Of a DNA stretch of 64,000 bases, positions 48,711 to 58,578 are shown one piece after another. The first letter of the stretch is position 1. Each line of letters starts with the position of its first letter. Source of the stretch: Acinetobacter sp. ANC 4470 (GTDB lineage: Bacteria > Pseudomonadota > Gammaproteobacteria > Pseudomonadales > Moraxellaceae). The stretch lies in the NCBI RefSeq assembly GCF_002135335.1, contig NZ_NEGC01000001.1, forward strand, positions 558,001-622,000, read 5' to 3'. Both the position numbers and the translations under genes were made by a program. Below the pieces are notes generated by a model. That model worked only from the letters and a program-made list of their open reading frames with translations, had not been told where the DNA came from and did not search any database.

Positions 48711-51700
48711 TTATTGTTTTACGCAGAATCTTAGGGTACCTGTAGCTATAGGGTTTAACACACCCGTTAAATCCCATTGCAATGAACTACCAGAGTTACT
48801 TGAGCTACACGTGTTTCCGCTAGGCGTTGAGGCACAGCTGATACTGCCAAAAGCAGTACCAGTTGGTAAACTATCCTGAATTTTCACGTTCTGAAGTTTC
48901 TTGGTACTATTGTTTTTATAGATAATTTCGTACTCCAAATTATCTTTTTTTTGCGCTTGATTATTTATAACAAAAGGATTTTTATCATCCGCCGTGGATG
49001 GGCAGCTTACAACTGCACGGACTTTTTTTGTCAATGTTAAGCCAGCACTACCAATAAGTGTCACATCTTGACGTTTAACAGTCTGTGCCGTAATTGTCTG
49101 TACAGGATTAGCCAAAACCACAGCATAGCTCGCCTGTAGCGTTCCAATATGCTGTGTGCCTGCAACGACATTGGTTGGCACATGTACACGCTGAACTAAA
49201 CAAATATCCGCATTTGGCTGTAACAAAAATGGGCTAGCTGTACTCGGATTAAAGACAGTTTCTCCCGCATCCACATTACCATTACAGTTGGTATCGCGAT
49301 AAACCAAAGCTTGCCACGGCTGATCAATACTGGAATTAGGTTGTTGCGTTTGGGTTTGCAATAATTGAGTCAGTTGAACTGGTATTTGCGTTGTTAAACG
49401 ATGAGGATAGTCTGTAACATCACCCGCAATCACGGTGTGTTGCCCATCTTCATTTAATACAACACTAACAATCACATCACCAAAGTTATTCGCGGTATAA
49501 CTAGTGGTACTTGTTTTGGTTAATGTAATTGTATCGGCTGATCGACTATAGCCATTCGCACCACTTACTGAAATGTATTCAGGTAAATTCTGCTGAACAA
49601 TACAAAAAGAGGAAGGTAATAAACCTTGTTCAATTGAAAATACATAATCACCATTTGCATTGGTTGCTGTGGTAGCTAATGGCATTGAACTACAGTTGGT
49701 TAAACGAATAGTGCTATTCGCTATTCCAACTTCACCAGCATCTTGAATAGCATTATATGCCTTAGTCGCATCAAGCGTTGTGCCACTATTATCAACAAAG
49801 ACTCGCCCCCCAATATCGACATAAATAAGTTTAGTATTGGTAAAAGTACACGTAATATTTGCACCTTCTTTAATACGTGCTGCGGGAATAGTAACGACAT
49901 TATTCACCAAGGTCCAAAAAGTACCAGTGTTACCAGTTACACTACTATTCGAGTCAATACAACTTACACCAGATAAAACATAACCAGATAAAGCACTTTC
50001 AGTCACTGTAACATCTGAATTTAATGTTTGAGCCCATAATTGCTGTGTTGACGTTACTGCAGATCCCGCTGTTGTTGTTGTTACAGAGTCCGTAGCTACG
50101 GTCGTTGTACTGTTCACTAAATTTGTCAAATTAATATAATTAAACGTTCCCGTGCCATTAACTGAGTTTTTAGCAATTTTAATTTTTGCGCCATCAATAA
50201 TATTAATACTTACAGGAACACCACTACTTGTTGCATTGTCATAATTTGCTGTTGAACAACTACCACTAAGCGACAACCCAATTGCCCCATAACCACCTGG
50301 CGATAACTCACTACCACCAGAATAAGTATTACGGTTAGCAATACGATAAGTAATACGATGATAACCAACACTTAGAGCAGCAGATGTTGCTGCTGTCACC
50401 CCTCCAGATACGTAACCATTAACGCTTGTTACAGCAGCACCATCAACCATGATATAGGCACCATCATCCACACCAACACCAGCATTTCCAATACAAAAGG
50501 TGACAGCTTGGGACGTTGAAATGTATAAGCCTGTTGTAAACTCCCACGCCCTACGATTATCACCTATATCCGGAGTATTAATCGAATTGAGTTGAACAGT
50601 GGCATCAATATCTGAACCCATCGCAGTAATAATTTTTTGAATCATTGCTGAAGAAGTAGTACTCGATGCTGCATAAGTAGAGTCACTGGTTCCATTATTA
50701 CCTGAAACCAAATATCCACCTGTAGGACTTGCTTGATTAACAGGCCATGGACTTAGTATCGAGGAGTTTTCATCTGCATAATTTCCCACTTTTGCAGTAC
50801 CGCCCGTACCTTCATAACCCACCCAAAATGCACCATTTCTACGATATTCATTTTGTGCATTGGTCCCCCAAACTTTATAGAGTGTTTCACCAACACCACT
50901 ACCAGGGTTAAATTCATTACTACCGACTTTGACCGTTGCCTGTTGCGCAATACCCAACGAAGAAGCACTGGTTGTACTATAAGTTACCAATAGTTGCGTG
51001 GTTGCTCCATTTACTAAACTCCCAATTGGACACGACCATTGAGAACCACTCAAACTACAGGCACTTCCACCAACAACACTGACAGAATTCACACTTACAC
51101 CAGATTGAGGTGCGGCTATATATGTTGCGACAGTACTTGTTGCGTTATTAGGGCCTTCATTTTTAATATCAATTGTTTGAGTAGCTACCCGCCCTCGAAC
51201 AATTGTGGGTAAATTTGGCGTAATATTAAAACGTGCTTCAAGAATAGTCGTATCTGCTGTGACTGGGGTTGGATCAACAATAATCGCATTGACTGAACTA
51301 CTATCATTTGTCGTAGCTGAATCTGTTGATGTTGCTGCGATGGTTGCGGTATTGGTAATTGTTCCAGCAGTTTTAGCTGTTGCTTGAAGTGTAATCGTAC
51401 AAGTAGCTGTACTCGCACCACTAAAGTTTCCACTTAATGTATATCCACTAGTATCATTACCTGACAAAGTTGGTGCGCATGTTGTCCCAGTAACTGTTGT
51501 ACTTGGTGTCCCAACAATACTGACACCTTTAAGATTAGAAGGAATAATATCTGAAAAAGGCGCCAAGTAAGCTGAACCACCCACTGTTGCATTTGCTGGT
51601 TTATTATTCGTAATTAATAACTGATACTGCATGATAGAATTTACGGGAACATTATTTAATTGCGTTTGCACAAATGTTCCTGATGTTCCTATACGCTGAC

Positions 51701-52640
51701 TTTTAACAATCGAAATATCACTATCAGCATCCATACTTGATATGCCAAAGAAAAAAGCATCAGCTCCATTAGCTGCCCATGCTCCGCGACCATCTCCGCG
51801 CACATAAATATCAAATGTTAAAGTGGTAATTCCTTTCCCTTTAATATAGACACTTCCACTCGCGCCCCCACTACCACTAGTAGAACTAATGGTAGAAGCA
51901 TTATTGGCAATGTTATTCCCACTTACTGAGAGTTCTTTACTTCCCACAATACGGCTCATTGTTACAGGAACATTACTACTCGTAAGCGCAAACTCAGCAC
52001 CGAACCCCAAACTTCCAACAGTCGCCCCCATCCCCGCAGCTTGCAAAACCGGATTCGTAACTGGGCGGTTAAAAGTAATGTGCACAGTCCCCATTTTTAT
52101 TCTGTTGCTTGTAGAGGCGCTAGTATTAGTAAGCGCCTTAGTCATGATCAACATTGCTACACCATGATTATTAGATGCGCTAATCCCACCACTCGTGCTT
52201 GAGCATGCAGAGCCGCTTACACACCCAGTTGGCGCATTTTGTAAGCTTGCAGCAAACATATTATCCTGCGCCCCACCAATCGCATTTAATGGTTGTAAGA
52301 TATTAGATGCTGTTGCGCTTGAAGCGCTTCCACCCGCACCAAAAGTTAACTCTGGTTTGTTCGCTGTTGAGCCCTGACCAGAATAGACTGCAGTGTTATA
52401 AGTTGAATTGGTAATCGCGTAACTCACCGTTGTAGTTGGTGCATAGGTCTCACTGGTATTATCGGAAGGGTTATTTCTGTTGAGTAAAAATGTATGTGTA
52501 CCCGAGCTAGCCGTTGGACCTTGTCCTGAACCTGAGCCAGAAAGAATTTCAATCGTTGGCGGTGCTGCAAAGCTACTATTTATGAATATCAAATAGCTGA
52601 ATAACATCAATATCCAAGAGAAAAATTTATTCATCATCAT
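48711..52640 (-). CDS. Adhesin-like DUF11/SdrD-B protein with PA14-like module
   Basis: A 1,309-residue exported protein. The start is placed at the MMMNKFF run, giving signal peptide NKFFSWILMLFSYLIFINSS; an earlier frame start would overlap the upstream gene and bury the signal. The N-terminal 370 residues are Ser/Gly/Thr-rich with no match. DUF11 domains lie at about 370-520 and 535-630. Next is a PA14-like fold (FCIGNAGVGVDDGAYIMVDG, then GYHRITYRIANRN, about 640-790), a prealbumin-like domain (about 820-935, VTITETV-like TVTESALSGYVLSGVSC), an SdrD-B-like domain (GGRVFVDNSGTT, about 940-1040), loop DTNCNGNVD (about 1,105) and a terminal DUF11 domain (VKIQDSLPTGTAFGSISC) with several cysteines. 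PA14 modules in surface proteins usually bind sugars. Probable adhesive tip or surface component. Confidence 0.78.
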   Translation of the reverse strand: MMMNKFFSWILMLFSYLIFINSSFAAPPTIEILSGSGSGQGPTASSGTHTFLLNRNNPSDNTSETYAPTTTVSYAITNSTYNTAVYSGQGSTANKPELTFGAGGSASSATASNILQPLNAIGGAQDNMFAASLQNAPTGCVSGSACSSTSGGISASNNHGVAMLIMTKALTNTSASTSNRIKMGTVHITFNRPVTNPVLQAAGMGATVGSLGFGAEFALTSSNVPVTMSRIVGSKELSVSGNNIANNASTISSTSGSGGASGSVYIKGKGITTLTFDIYVRGDGRGAWAANGADAFFFGISSMDADSDISIVKSQRIGTSGTFVQTQLNNVPVNSIMQYQLLITNNKPANATVGGSAYLAPFSDIIPSNLKGVSIVGTPSTTVTGTTCAPTLSGNDTSGYTLSGNFSGASTATCTITLQATAKTAGTITNTATIAATSTDSATTNDSSSVNAIIVDPTPVTADTTILEARFNITPNLPTIVRGRVATQTIDIKNEGPNNATSTVATYIAAPQSGVSVNSVSVVGGSACSLSGSQWSCPIGSLVNGATTQLLVTYSTTSASSLGIAQQATVKVGSNEFNPGSGVGETLYKVWGTNAQNEYRRNGAFWVGYEGTGGTAKVGNYADENSSILSPWPVNQASPTGGYLVSGNNGTSDSTYAASSTTSSAMIQKIITAMGSDIDATVQLNSINTPDIGDNRRAWEFTTGLYISTSQAVTFCIGNAGVGVDDGAYIMVDGAAVTSVNGYVSGGVTAATSAALSVGYHRITYRIANRNTYSGGSELSPGGYGAIGLSLSGSCSTANYDNATSSGVPVSINIIDGAKIKIAKNSVNGTGTFNYINLTNLVNSTTTVATDSVTTTTAGSAVTSTQQLWAQTLNSDVTVTESALSGYVLSGVSCIDSNSSVTGNTGTFWTLVNNVVTIPAARIKEGANITCTFTNTKLIYVDIGGRVFVDNSGTTLDATKAYNAIQDAGEVGIANSTIRLTNCSSMPLATTATNANGDYVFSIEQGLLPSSFCIVQQNLPEYISVSGANGYSRSADTITLTKTSTTSYTANNFGDVIVSVVLNEDGQHTVIAGDVTDYPHRLTTQIPVQLTQLLQTQTQQPNSSIDQPWQALVYRDTNCNGNVDAGETVFNPSTASPFLLQPNADICLVQRVHVPTNVVAGTQHIGTLQASYAVVLANPVQTITAQTVKRQDVTLIGSAGLTLTKKVRAVVSCPSTADDKNPFVINNQAQKKDNLEYEIIYKNNSTKKLQNVKIQDSLPTGTAFGSISCASTPSGNTCSSSNSGSSLQWDLTGVLNPIATGTLRFCVKQ

Positions 52641-52686
52641 ACTTGCTCTGTGAATGTTCAAGACTGCTTGTTGTTGTGTTCGTGGC

Positions 52687-55392
52687 TTACTGTCCAACAT
52701 AGCGCACCCCAAAATTAAATTCGTAGCTTTGATTTGCCATCACACTATTTAACGTTCCAGTTAACGCCCCAACCTGCCCCATTGCAGGACTGGTGACACT
52801 GCTGCAAGATGTACACACTGGCGATTGCGACAAAACCGTATACGCAGGCGTCATATCTCTAAACGTAAAGACACGATTCAAATCCGCCACACTGGTGTTG
52901 GTTAAAGTCACTTTATATAGTACGCATTGACCTAAACCATTCGCTTGCTGACCAATGCTTAACGTACTAGTGCTATACGCTTCATCCGCCGTACCGTTGC
53001 AATCAAAATCACGTGCTTGCAATTTATTCAGCTTAAGCTGTGCCTGAGCCACTGTTGTGACATCAACAATGGAAGCTAAAACTTGGTTGTTGCTTGAATT
53101 GGTCAAATTCACCACAGTGCTGTTCGCTTGCGTGGCGTTATTCGCAGCCATATTCTGAACTTGTAATAGTAATTTTACCTGTTGGTACGCAGCCAGCTTG
53201 CCACTTGGCAAATCTGCCAAACTGCGTACAGTCAAATCACCACCATCAAATAATCCATTGCCATTGGTGTCATAAAAAAGTGTGCTATTAAAGGCTTCCT
53301 GATCATCACTAATAAGAAAACTATAGTTGCCACCAAAATCAGCATCGGTATTATTGGTTAATGTATGGCTGTAAATTACAGTCCCGAGCGGTGCCACCTG
53401 ACCGCGAGAGTTCGGCATAAATTCTACTTGTGCAACAGCATTTACACTTTGAATCGTAATCGCATTTTTAATCGTATCTTGACTTGGATTACTGCCATTA
53501 TTGCCACTGACAAAACTAGCTGAAAGAACACGGAAATAAATTGGCGTGGTCACACTATTATTGATTTTATCCACTTCAACAACGGCACAAATCAACTGGC
53601 TTTCGCCATCATTTAAGTAACGCGTTTTACCAATTTCAGCGGCTAAATCTGTACAATTTAAACCATCCTGTGCTACATAAAAGCGCACTCGATTCACGCC
53701 ATTAGGCAAAATCAAATTCGTAAAATCGCTGCTCGCATTTGCACTAAGTAAATATTCTGTACCCACCCCTGTATGACTTACTTTTAATGGGAAAATAGCC
53801 TGTCCGCCAGCTATTGAATTACTGCTAGACGCTGTAACCAGCGTTTTCCACGCATTGCCTGCATTATCAACATTACCATTGCCTACCCCATTATTTTCAG
53901 GGCTATTGCTTAAATCGACCAACCGAGCTGCAGTTGTTGCAAGTAAGCTTCCTTGATCTTTAATCAAACTTGTTTTTGTTATATCACCCAATGACTGAGC
54001 TTGGGGTGAAACTTCAAATGGCGTGTTGCTTGTGACTGCATAGCTACTCGGTAAACGTACTTTAACCACAATCGGGAAATTGGTATTCGGTGACACTAAA
54101 CTCGATGGCAATAAACCCGTATCAGCAATACCATCACCATTACTGTCTAATAGTGGCGTGACACCATCCGCACGATAAAATTCAATTTGGCTACCCGCAG
54201 GAAATGTACTTCCAGTCAACGTTAGATTGAATCTATCAACACTATTTCCCATGTTCCAAACATAGTTATTGAAAATCAACTCGCCGCCCTGCATGACTGA
54301 CGCAGCAGTAATTGCAGCACTGTTATTTACATCGCTTGTGCTACCATTGATCTTGACCGCATAAATTGGCGCGACATTGACCACAGCGATATTACTTAAA
54401 TCAGCAATTGCAGTGGTGGCCGTATTATTATCATGATCATATTGAAAGTTAACCGTATTATTGACTGACCCAGCCGCCACTTGATTTATTTTAACTTTAA
54501 ACTCAATATAACCAACACTATTTGCTGCAACACTGCTTAATACAGCGCTCACCACATTGGACGTCACACTATAATTAATCCCTGCTGGATCATTATTTCC
54601 GGTATTCGAATTAACGGCTGCGCCATTCCAGTTTTCGCCAGTGCTTGGCTGATAAAGCAAACTGGCATCCAACGTGTCTGTTAAAGTCACACTGCCGGTC
54701 GCCACACTGCTTAGATTTTGATAGTCCAAACGAACAGTGATCACATCACCATTGGCCACAGTAGTTTGAGAAAACTTTTTACGTACCACCAAAGTAGACT
54801 GATCGGTGACCTTGGCTGCATCAATATTGCTTGTAATACCTGAAGCATTATTTAAAGAAGTTGCATTTAAAGTTAACAATCCATTTTGACTGACAGTCGC
54901 ACTACTCGGCACACTCGCCGCAACAATTAATCCAACAGACTCATCCGCACTCAGCGCATAAGATGTAATTGCAGCACCATCTGGCACACCATCGTTATTT
55001 TTATCTAAAAAGACAGAAAAATTATTAAAATCATAATGATCATCGCTATTATTATTGCTGATAGTAAAACTATATTGATCTGTTTCATTACCTGTATTAC
55101 TTAACGTATGGCTGAAATAAACAGTTTGCCCTGCAACAACAGTTTTTGTATTGTTTGCCGTTAAGTTGACTGAATAAACGGGCAGAATCGTGGTTTGAAC
55201 TAAATTCGAGCGGCTAACCTGAACAACCGTAGAACCTTCCTCAGTATATTCACCAATCGCCATATTGCTGATAATTTGCCGAGTCGAAGCAGCAGCAAAA
55301 CTGGACTGCTGCATCACCAGTACCGTACTAACTAAAACAACCAAAGAGATAATTTTGGTGCGAAAATTTTCCAATGTATTCACTATATTCAT
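52687..55392 (-). CDS. Secreted DUF11-repeat protein, paralogue B
   Basis: A 901-residue exported protein (hydrophobic signal ending MQQSSFA). Architecture matches the other two paralogues: ISNMAIGEYTEEG, HTLSNTGNETDQYSF and loop DKNNDGVPD; DUF11 (LTDTLDASLLYQPSTGENW); EFYRADGVTPLLDSNGDGIA; a beta-sandwich with FPLKVSHTGVGTEYLLSANA; GQVAPLGTVIYSHTLTNNTD with loop DTNGNGLFD; and the C-terminal domain with cysteine pair (DFDCNGTADE and GLGQCVLYKV) and FRDMTPAYTVL. Two extra cysteines (VCTSC) follow. It starts 19 bp after the stop of paralogue A, so the two are cotranscribed. No transmembrane barrel of its own. Confidence 0.83.
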   Translation of the reverse strand: MNIVNTLENFRTKIISLVVLVSTVLVMQQSSFAAASTRQIISNMAIGEYTEEGSTVVQVSRSNLVQTTILPVYSVNLTANNTKTVVAGQTVYFSHTLSNTGNETDQYSFTISNNNSDDHYDFNNFSVFLDKNNDGVPDGAAITSYALSADESVGLIVAASVPSSATVSQNGLLTLNATSLNNASGITSNIDAAKVTDQSTLVVRKKFSQTTVANGDVITVRLDYQNLSSVATGSVTLTDTLDASLLYQPSTGENWNGAAVNSNTGNNDPAGINYSVTSNVVSAVLSSVAANSVGYIEFKVKINQVAAGSVNNTVNFQYDHDNNTATTAIADLSNIAVVNVAPIYAVKINGSTSDVNNSAAITAASVMQGGELIFNNYVWNMGNSVDRFNLTLTGSTFPAGSQIEFYRADGVTPLLDSNGDGIADTGLLPSSLVSPNTNFPIVVKVRLPSSYAVTSNTPFEVSPQAQSLGDITKTSLIKDQGSLLATTAARLVDLSNSPENNGVGNGNVDNAGNAWKTLVTASSSNSIAGGQAIFPLKVSHTGVGTEYLLSANASSDFTNLILPNGVNRVRFYVAQDGLNCTDLAAEIGKTRYLNDGESQLICAVVEVDKINNSVTTPIYFRVLSASFVSGNNGSNPSQDTIKNAITIQSVNAVAQVEFMPNSRGQVAPLGTVIYSHTLTNNTDADFGGNYSFLISDDQEAFNSTLFYDTNGNGLFDGGDLTVRSLADLPSGKLAAYQQVKLLLQVQNMAANNATQANSTVVNLTNSSNNQVLASIVDVTTVAQAQLKLNKLQARDFDCNGTADEAYSTSTLSIGQQANGLGQCVLYKVTLTNTSVADLNRVFTFRDMTPAYTVLSQSPVCTSCSSVTSPAMGQVGALTGTLNSVMANQSYEFNFGVRYVGQ

Positions 55393-55411
55393 CTTCTATT
55401 ATCCGCCCAAC

Positions 55412-58072
55412 TTAAGGTGTTACTTGAATAGAAAAATACAGCGCAGCCTGCTCCTGCGGTGTAAGCGTTCCAATATTTCCTGAAATTTTATCGCCACTTA
55501 CCGCTACTGTCCCTTTGCTGACTGATGGTGCTGGAGTACTGCGTAAAATGCTATATGCTGGCACCATGTCATTGATGACAACATTGGCAGCTGGCGTTGC
55601 CCCTTCATTTTTAATGGTTAGGCGGTAAGTCACGCACTGCTTAGGCTTAATAGTCAATGGAGTGCTGCTATAGCTTGCCAAGATGACATTCGTCAACACA
55701 CATGCTTCATCTTTAGTCTGTTCTTTCGTTAACCGAAGCTGTGATGGGTCGACCGTGGTCAAATCGGTATTTTGGACTGATGTTAACGTCACACCTTGAA
55801 TGGTATTGGTCGCTGAAACCACAATATTGGCAGCGCTCGACATACCGTTAGTCGCTGTAGCTGGCGCCTGAACTTTTAGAAGCAGCTGAATTGAATTCTG
55901 AGGTGCTAAGCCGCTGGAAATAAATAAATCCGTGGCAATTGGGTCTGTGCCATCTAGCATGCCATTATTATTTTCATCGTAATAGAGCGTATAGCTAAAG
56001 CCATCATTTGGCTTCTGCGGCACGACATTTAAGCTCACTTTGCCACTGGTATCACCTTCAACAAATGAACCCAGATTTTTTAAGCTATGTAAATAAACCA
56101 CAGTACCGCCAATATTAATTCGGCCTTGCTGATCATTGGCTAAGATCAACTGTCTATGCGCAACATTAACCTGATCTTTAATGCTGTCCCCTTGCGCATT
56201 CATAGGAGATTTCATCGCAAACCAAATTGGAAAACTGGTTAAATTGGTATTTTCAGGAACACTGACCACAGCACAATATTGTTTAACCGTCCCAGCGGCC
56301 AAAGTTCCAGTATTGCTCATTTCACCTTGCAGGGATTGGCAAGAGGCATCACCATTATAAAATTTCACCTCCCAGTCTGCTGGCAAAATGGTACTCATGC
56401 TATTGATATCAATGCTCGTACTCGAAGCATATAAATTATAATTATTAGATACCGTACTATTATTTTTAATCACGAGCGGAAAGACTGCACCTACACCTTT
56501 TGCAGCATTTTTGATCAGTAACGCTTGCCCATTTGTATCCGCAACATTTCCAACACCTAGACCTGAATTATTACTGTTATATAAATCACTGTCGCCAATA
56601 TTCACCGTATTGGTTAATCGATCACGAGTGCTATTTCTGACTGCTGTATCCGTGATTGATGCAGCAGTAATATCAAAATCCATGTTCGCGGTTGAAGTGC
56701 AATTCGCTGGAAAATAGATGCCCAGTTTAATGGCTTTGGATAAGCCTGCGGCTAAACCACCAGTATCGACAAGACCATCACCGTTGCTATCTGTAAGCAG
56801 CGTACGACCATCCGCATGGTAAAAACGAACCACCGCACAGCTTGGAACATTACTTTTGATTAAGCTTAAATTATAAGTATCAATTGCTTGACCAATATTC
56901 CAGACATAATGATCAAATTGAATTTCTTTGGCCGTTCCCGCAAATCTATTATTTTGAGTTTGTAAATTATTAGCCCCACCATTTGGCTCACCATCATCAT
57001 TTGCATTGGCAGGACTATAGTTTAATACCACGCCTAATGTTTGCTGTACATTAAAGATCACGGTATTGGTTGTTGTACTTTTTAAAAGCGCATTTGATGC
57101 ATTATATTGTTGATAGTCCCCAGTATTTGGAACTTTCTCTATCGCATTCGGATTCACCGTCACTTTAAAGCTGACTGTACCTTTGCTTAAAGCAGCAATG
57201 CTCGCTAATTCAACATCGATTTGACCATTACTTACTTTATATTTAATTGCAGCATTTGCACCCGTTTCAACATCATCAGTATCAGTCAACGAGCTAGAAC
57301 CATTGCCCCAACTACCACTGCCCGCTTTATAGCTGAGATCTGTAGTCAAAGTATCTCGTAAAACCAATCGTGCTGCTGCTGTGCCCGTATTTGCATAAGT
57401 AAAAGTGTAGGCGATTTCTGTACCTGTTTTACCCGTACTCACGCTCTGAGCTTTAGTCACCTGAATAACGGCATCATCAACAACTTTTACTGTATCACTG
57501 ACTATTCTTGTAATCGCATTATCATACTGGCTGATAGCAGTTAAAGTAAAATTTGCAACATTATTTGCTGATACATTCGTTGGAATACTTCCAACCACCA
57601 CCAATGAAGCAAACTCACCTGCTTCTAATCGAATACTGTCGCTGGAATTAAGCAGATTATTGTTATCATCGGGCTCACCATTCTGATCACGATCAATATA
57701 AACAGCCATATTGTCTACATCAAATTGATCATTGCCCAGCTGGTTTAAATTTAATGTGTAATTATCTACAATATTGCCAGTATTGGTCAGTACATGTGGA
57801 AAATTGAGCTTACTACCAATAGTACCAATATTCTGTTGATTGCTTTGCAGATTGAGCGCATAAATGGCCTGAACTGTTAGAACAACAGCGTTAGAATTAA
57901 TAACTTGCAGATTACCCTGTTCATCATAAAAATCACCGCTCGCAATATTGGTAATACTGCTTCCTGCTTTAGGCTGAGCAAGAACCACTGAACTTTGAAA
58001 TCCAATAAATAAGCCAAGCAAAGTGATCAATGAAGTTTTTGAAATAGCACTTTTCTTGAATTGGCTTATCAT
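55412..58072 (-). CDS. Secreted DUF11-repeat protein, paralogue A (first island gene)
   Basis: An 886-residue exported protein. The ATG at 58072 is preferred over an in-frame GTG 57 bases upstream because AGG lies nine bases before it and it gives a clean signal peptide (ISKTSLITLLGLFIGFQSSV, cleavage after VLA). Architecture: GSSITNIASGDFYDEQG, HVLTNTGNIVDNYTL and loop DRDQNGEPD; DUF11 (LRDTLTTDLSYKAGSGSWGN); RFYHADGRTLLTDSNGDGLV; FPLVIKNNSTVSNNYNLYAS; GRINIGGTVVYLHSLKNLGS with loop DENNNGMLD; and a C-terminal DUF11 with cysteine pair (DEACVLTN and KPKQCVTYRL) and INDMVPAYSIL. It heads the six-gene island and is preceded by about 500 bp of non-coding sequence. Confidence 0.83.
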   Translation of the reverse strand: MISQFKKSAISKTSLITLLGLFIGFQSSVVLAQPKAGSSITNIASGDFYDEQGNLQVINSNAVVLTVQAIYALNLQSNQQNIGTIGSKLNFPHVLTNTGNIVDNYTLNLNQLGNDQFDVDNMAVYIDRDQNGEPDDNNNLLNSSDSIRLEAGEFASLVVVGSIPTNVSANNVANFTLTAISQYDNAITRIVSDTVKVVDDAVIQVTKAQSVSTGKTGTEIAYTFTYANTGTAAARLVLRDTLTTDLSYKAGSGSWGNGSSSLTDTDDVETGANAAIKYKVSNGQIDVELASIAALSKGTVSFKVTVNPNAIEKVPNTGDYQQYNASNALLKSTTTNTVIFNVQQTLGVVLNYSPANANDDGEPNGGANNLQTQNNRFAGTAKEIQFDHYVWNIGQAIDTYNLSLIKSNVPSCAVVRFYHADGRTLLTDSNGDGLVDTGGLAAGLSKAIKLGIYFPANCTSTANMDFDITAASITDTAVRNSTRDRLTNTVNIGDSDLYNSNNSGLGVGNVADTNGQALLIKNAAKGVGAVFPLVIKNNSTVSNNYNLYASSTSIDINSMSTILPADWEVKFYNGDASCQSLQGEMSNTGTLAAGTVKQYCAVVSVPENTNLTSFPIWFAMKSPMNAQGDSIKDQVNVAHRQLILANDQQGRINIGGTVVYLHSLKNLGSFVEGDTSGKVSLNVVPQKPNDGFSYTLYYDENNNGMLDGTDPIATDLFISSGLAPQNSIQLLLKVQAPATATNGMSSAANIVVSATNTIQGVTLTSVQNTDLTTVDPSQLRLTKEQTKDEACVLTNVILASYSSTPLTIKPKQCVTYRLTIKNEGATPAANVVINDMVPAYSILRSTPAPSVSKGTVAVSGDKISGNIGTLTPQEQAALYFSIQVTP

Positions 58073-58578
58073 GTGTATGAACCTACAAAATTTATTATAA
58101 AGACAAAGATTATTTACAATTCTTAACACATAATACTACATAAAACATGAACTAAAACACACAAAAAAACATTTTTGTTAAATCACCAACCGAAGTTAAT
58201 TCCATATATTTTTAATTATTTTAAAAAATTTATACCTAACTCTATTTCACTCATCATATTTTAAGCCATTTAATCTTATAAAAACTCAAAAAATGCTTAA
58301 AAAGCATACCAATTTTACGACTGTATTATTGTCATCATTAACATGAAATGAAACACCACAGCATAAAATGAAAAGAAGTAGAAAAATAATATGTGACTCA
58401 AACTTAGCTCTTATTCAATCTTTACCAAGGGCAAGTATCATGTCTTTGAGAACAGTTTGATGTCAGGATTTTTACCCGATGAATAACGTAATCATGAGTT
58501 CGGTCAGCAAGCAAAATCAGAGCGCCACGCTTGCAGTGATGTATAATTTTTATTCTTCTATTCCATCCTGAAATATAT
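58073..58578. other. Upstream region of the DUF11 island
   Basis: About 500 bp, very AT-rich to 58390 and of mixed composition from 58390 to 58570. It should contain the island promoter and a long leader. A short minus-strand frame ending HDTCPW (stop near 58422) has no ribosome-binding site and overlaps the pyrE terminator, so I do not call it a gene. No transposase remnant or tRNA was seen. Confidence 0.5.

Noticed and set aside
52641..52712. Apparent 26-bp overlap of the adhesin-like gene with its upstream neighbour
   Set aside because: It arises only if an early Met is used. The natural start is the MMMNKFF run, which gives a proper signal peptide and removes the overlap.
39037..58129. 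Numerous plus-strand frames across the DUF11 genes
   Set aside because: They are antisense shadows of Thr/Asn-rich repeat coding sequence; none has a start signal or a recognisable domain.
39037..58129. Reading the DUF11 island as a phage tail or a two-partner secretion locus
   Set aside because: There are no tail, holin or capsid motifs, no TPS N-terminal secretion domain and no POTRA-bearing TpsB partner.
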